From Firmicutes bacterium CAG:449 (GTDB taxonomy: Bacteria > Bacillota_I > Bacilli_A > RFN20 > CAG-449), in the NCBI GenBank assembly GCA_000432895.1, contig FR889362.1, positions 690-6,438 on the forward strand: a DNA stretch of 5,749 nucleotides, written 5' to 3'. The notes under the pieces are model-generated. The model was not told where the DNA came from, did not search any database, and saw only the letters and a list, made by a program, of their open reading frames with translations. Made by a program: the position numbers and the translations under genes. The number at the start of each line of letters is the position of its first letter. The stretch's first letter is position 1. Shown one piece after another: positions 5,160-5,749 of this stretch.

Positions 5160-5749
5160 CTAATTAATCATTTCGTTTGTGACTAATTTATCATAAGGTA
5201 CAGAAATATTATTATCTAGTTCACCAGCTTCTTTAACTATATCAATAAGTTTGGTAAAGTTTTCTTTTGTAAAACCTAATTTAATTGGCCAAGCTTCAAT
5301 GGATTTATAATTATTAATAACTGAGGCAATTTCATTTTCATTTGAACTTGTAAAACTTGGTTTTAAATATTCAATTACTTTACTTGTATCATTATTATTA
5401 ATATAATCTAAACCTTTTTTTATCGCGGAAGTAAATTTTTTTAATTTATCTTTGTTGTTTTCAAAATAAGATTTAACTGATGAAAAACAAGTATATGGAA
5501 CTACACCTGAATCTTTACCAATAGACGAAACAATATATCCTTTATTTGAGGCTTGTATTTGTGAAGCAGTTGGCTCAAAAGCTGTTACATAGTCTGATTC
5601 ACCTGCTACAAAAACTCCAGATGTAGCATCAAAAGAAACATCCACTCTAATGTTAACATCGGCATTTTTATCTTTACCGTTTTGAGTTATTGTTAATCCA
5701 TTCTTTTTTAAGACATGTTCAAGAGTCATCTCAGGCATTCCACCTTTTC
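5160..5749 (-). CDS. ABC transporter substrate-binding protein (NMT1/SsuA-like), N-terminus outside window
   Basis: This is the C-terminal part, about 196 residues, of a predicted extracellular lipid-anchored solute receptor that would deliver ligand to an ABC importer. The frame stays open to the window edge and reads KGGMPEMTLEHVLKKNG; the Met at 5738 is internal to this family motif, so it is not the start. Further family features are VAGESDYVTAFEPTAS, GKDSGVVPYTCF, a helical stretch (FTSAIKKGLDYI) and a C-terminal lobe ending VPYDKLVTNEMIN. This pattern fits the COG0715/NMT1-like class, whose members bind nitrate, sulfonates, taurine or thiamine precursors; the ligand cannot be read from this fragment. 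Permease and ATPase genes are expected beyond the right edge but not seen. It is convergent with the polymerase operon. Confidence 0.85.
   Translation of the reverse strand, partial: KGGMPEMTLEHVLKKNGLTITQNGKDKNADVNIRVDVSFDATSGVFVAGESDYVTAFEPTASQIQASNKGYIVSSIGKDSGVVPYTCFSSVKSYFENNKDKLKKFTSAIKKGLDYINNNDTSKVIEYLKPSFTSSNENEIASVINNYKSIEAWPIKLGFTKENFTKLIDIVKEAGELDNNISVPYDKLVTNEMIN

Overview
The window reads as chromosomal DNA from a low-GC Gram-positive bacterium, most likely a gut-type member of the Bacillota (Bacilli/Erysipelotrichia or a Mollicutes-like uncultured lineage). The reasons are strong A+T richness, A/T-ending codons, Firmicutes-type GGAGG and AAGGA ribosome sites, a cysteine-lipobox lipoprotein, and a Y-family polymerase plus YolD pair typical of Firmicutes. 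The genetic code looks standard: tryptophan is TGG in the genes checked, and TGA ends the polymerase gene. That argues against the Mycoplasma code. The taxonomic placement is inference.

Positions 1-2263 hold the 3' part of a large, repetitive extracellular protein. Its start lies outside the window. It alternates jelly-roll (lectin-like) modules with MucBP-like beta modules. The reading frame breaks near position 917, inside a 292-bp direct repeat (516-807 and 920-1211) that differs at only three bases. The gene therefore appears as two overlapping frames (3-1040 and 980-2263). Real disruption, phase variation and repeat misassembly are all possible. A strong terminator follows at 2281-2327.

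Positions 2328-2546 are intergenic. They hold two candidate promoters and a possible folded leader. Positions 2556-3044 encode a small lipoprotein with a serine-rich stalk and a carboxypeptidase-regulatory-like (transthyretin-fold) domain, followed by its own terminator at 3051-3087.

Positions 3112-5045 form a two-gene operon: a UmuC/UvrX-type Y-family translesion DNA polymerase and a YolD-like partner, joined by an ATGA start/stop overlap. The polymerase gene has an extended -10 promoter so close to its ATG that the mRNA is probably leaderless. I see no LexA box.

Positions 5160-5749 (minus strand) carry the C-terminal part of an ABC-transporter substrate-binding protein of the NMT1/SsuA-like class. 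It is convergent with the polymerase operon and has a terminator at 5117-5154. These units have no evident common pathway. I found no tRNA, rRNA, CRISPR array, transposase or integrase.
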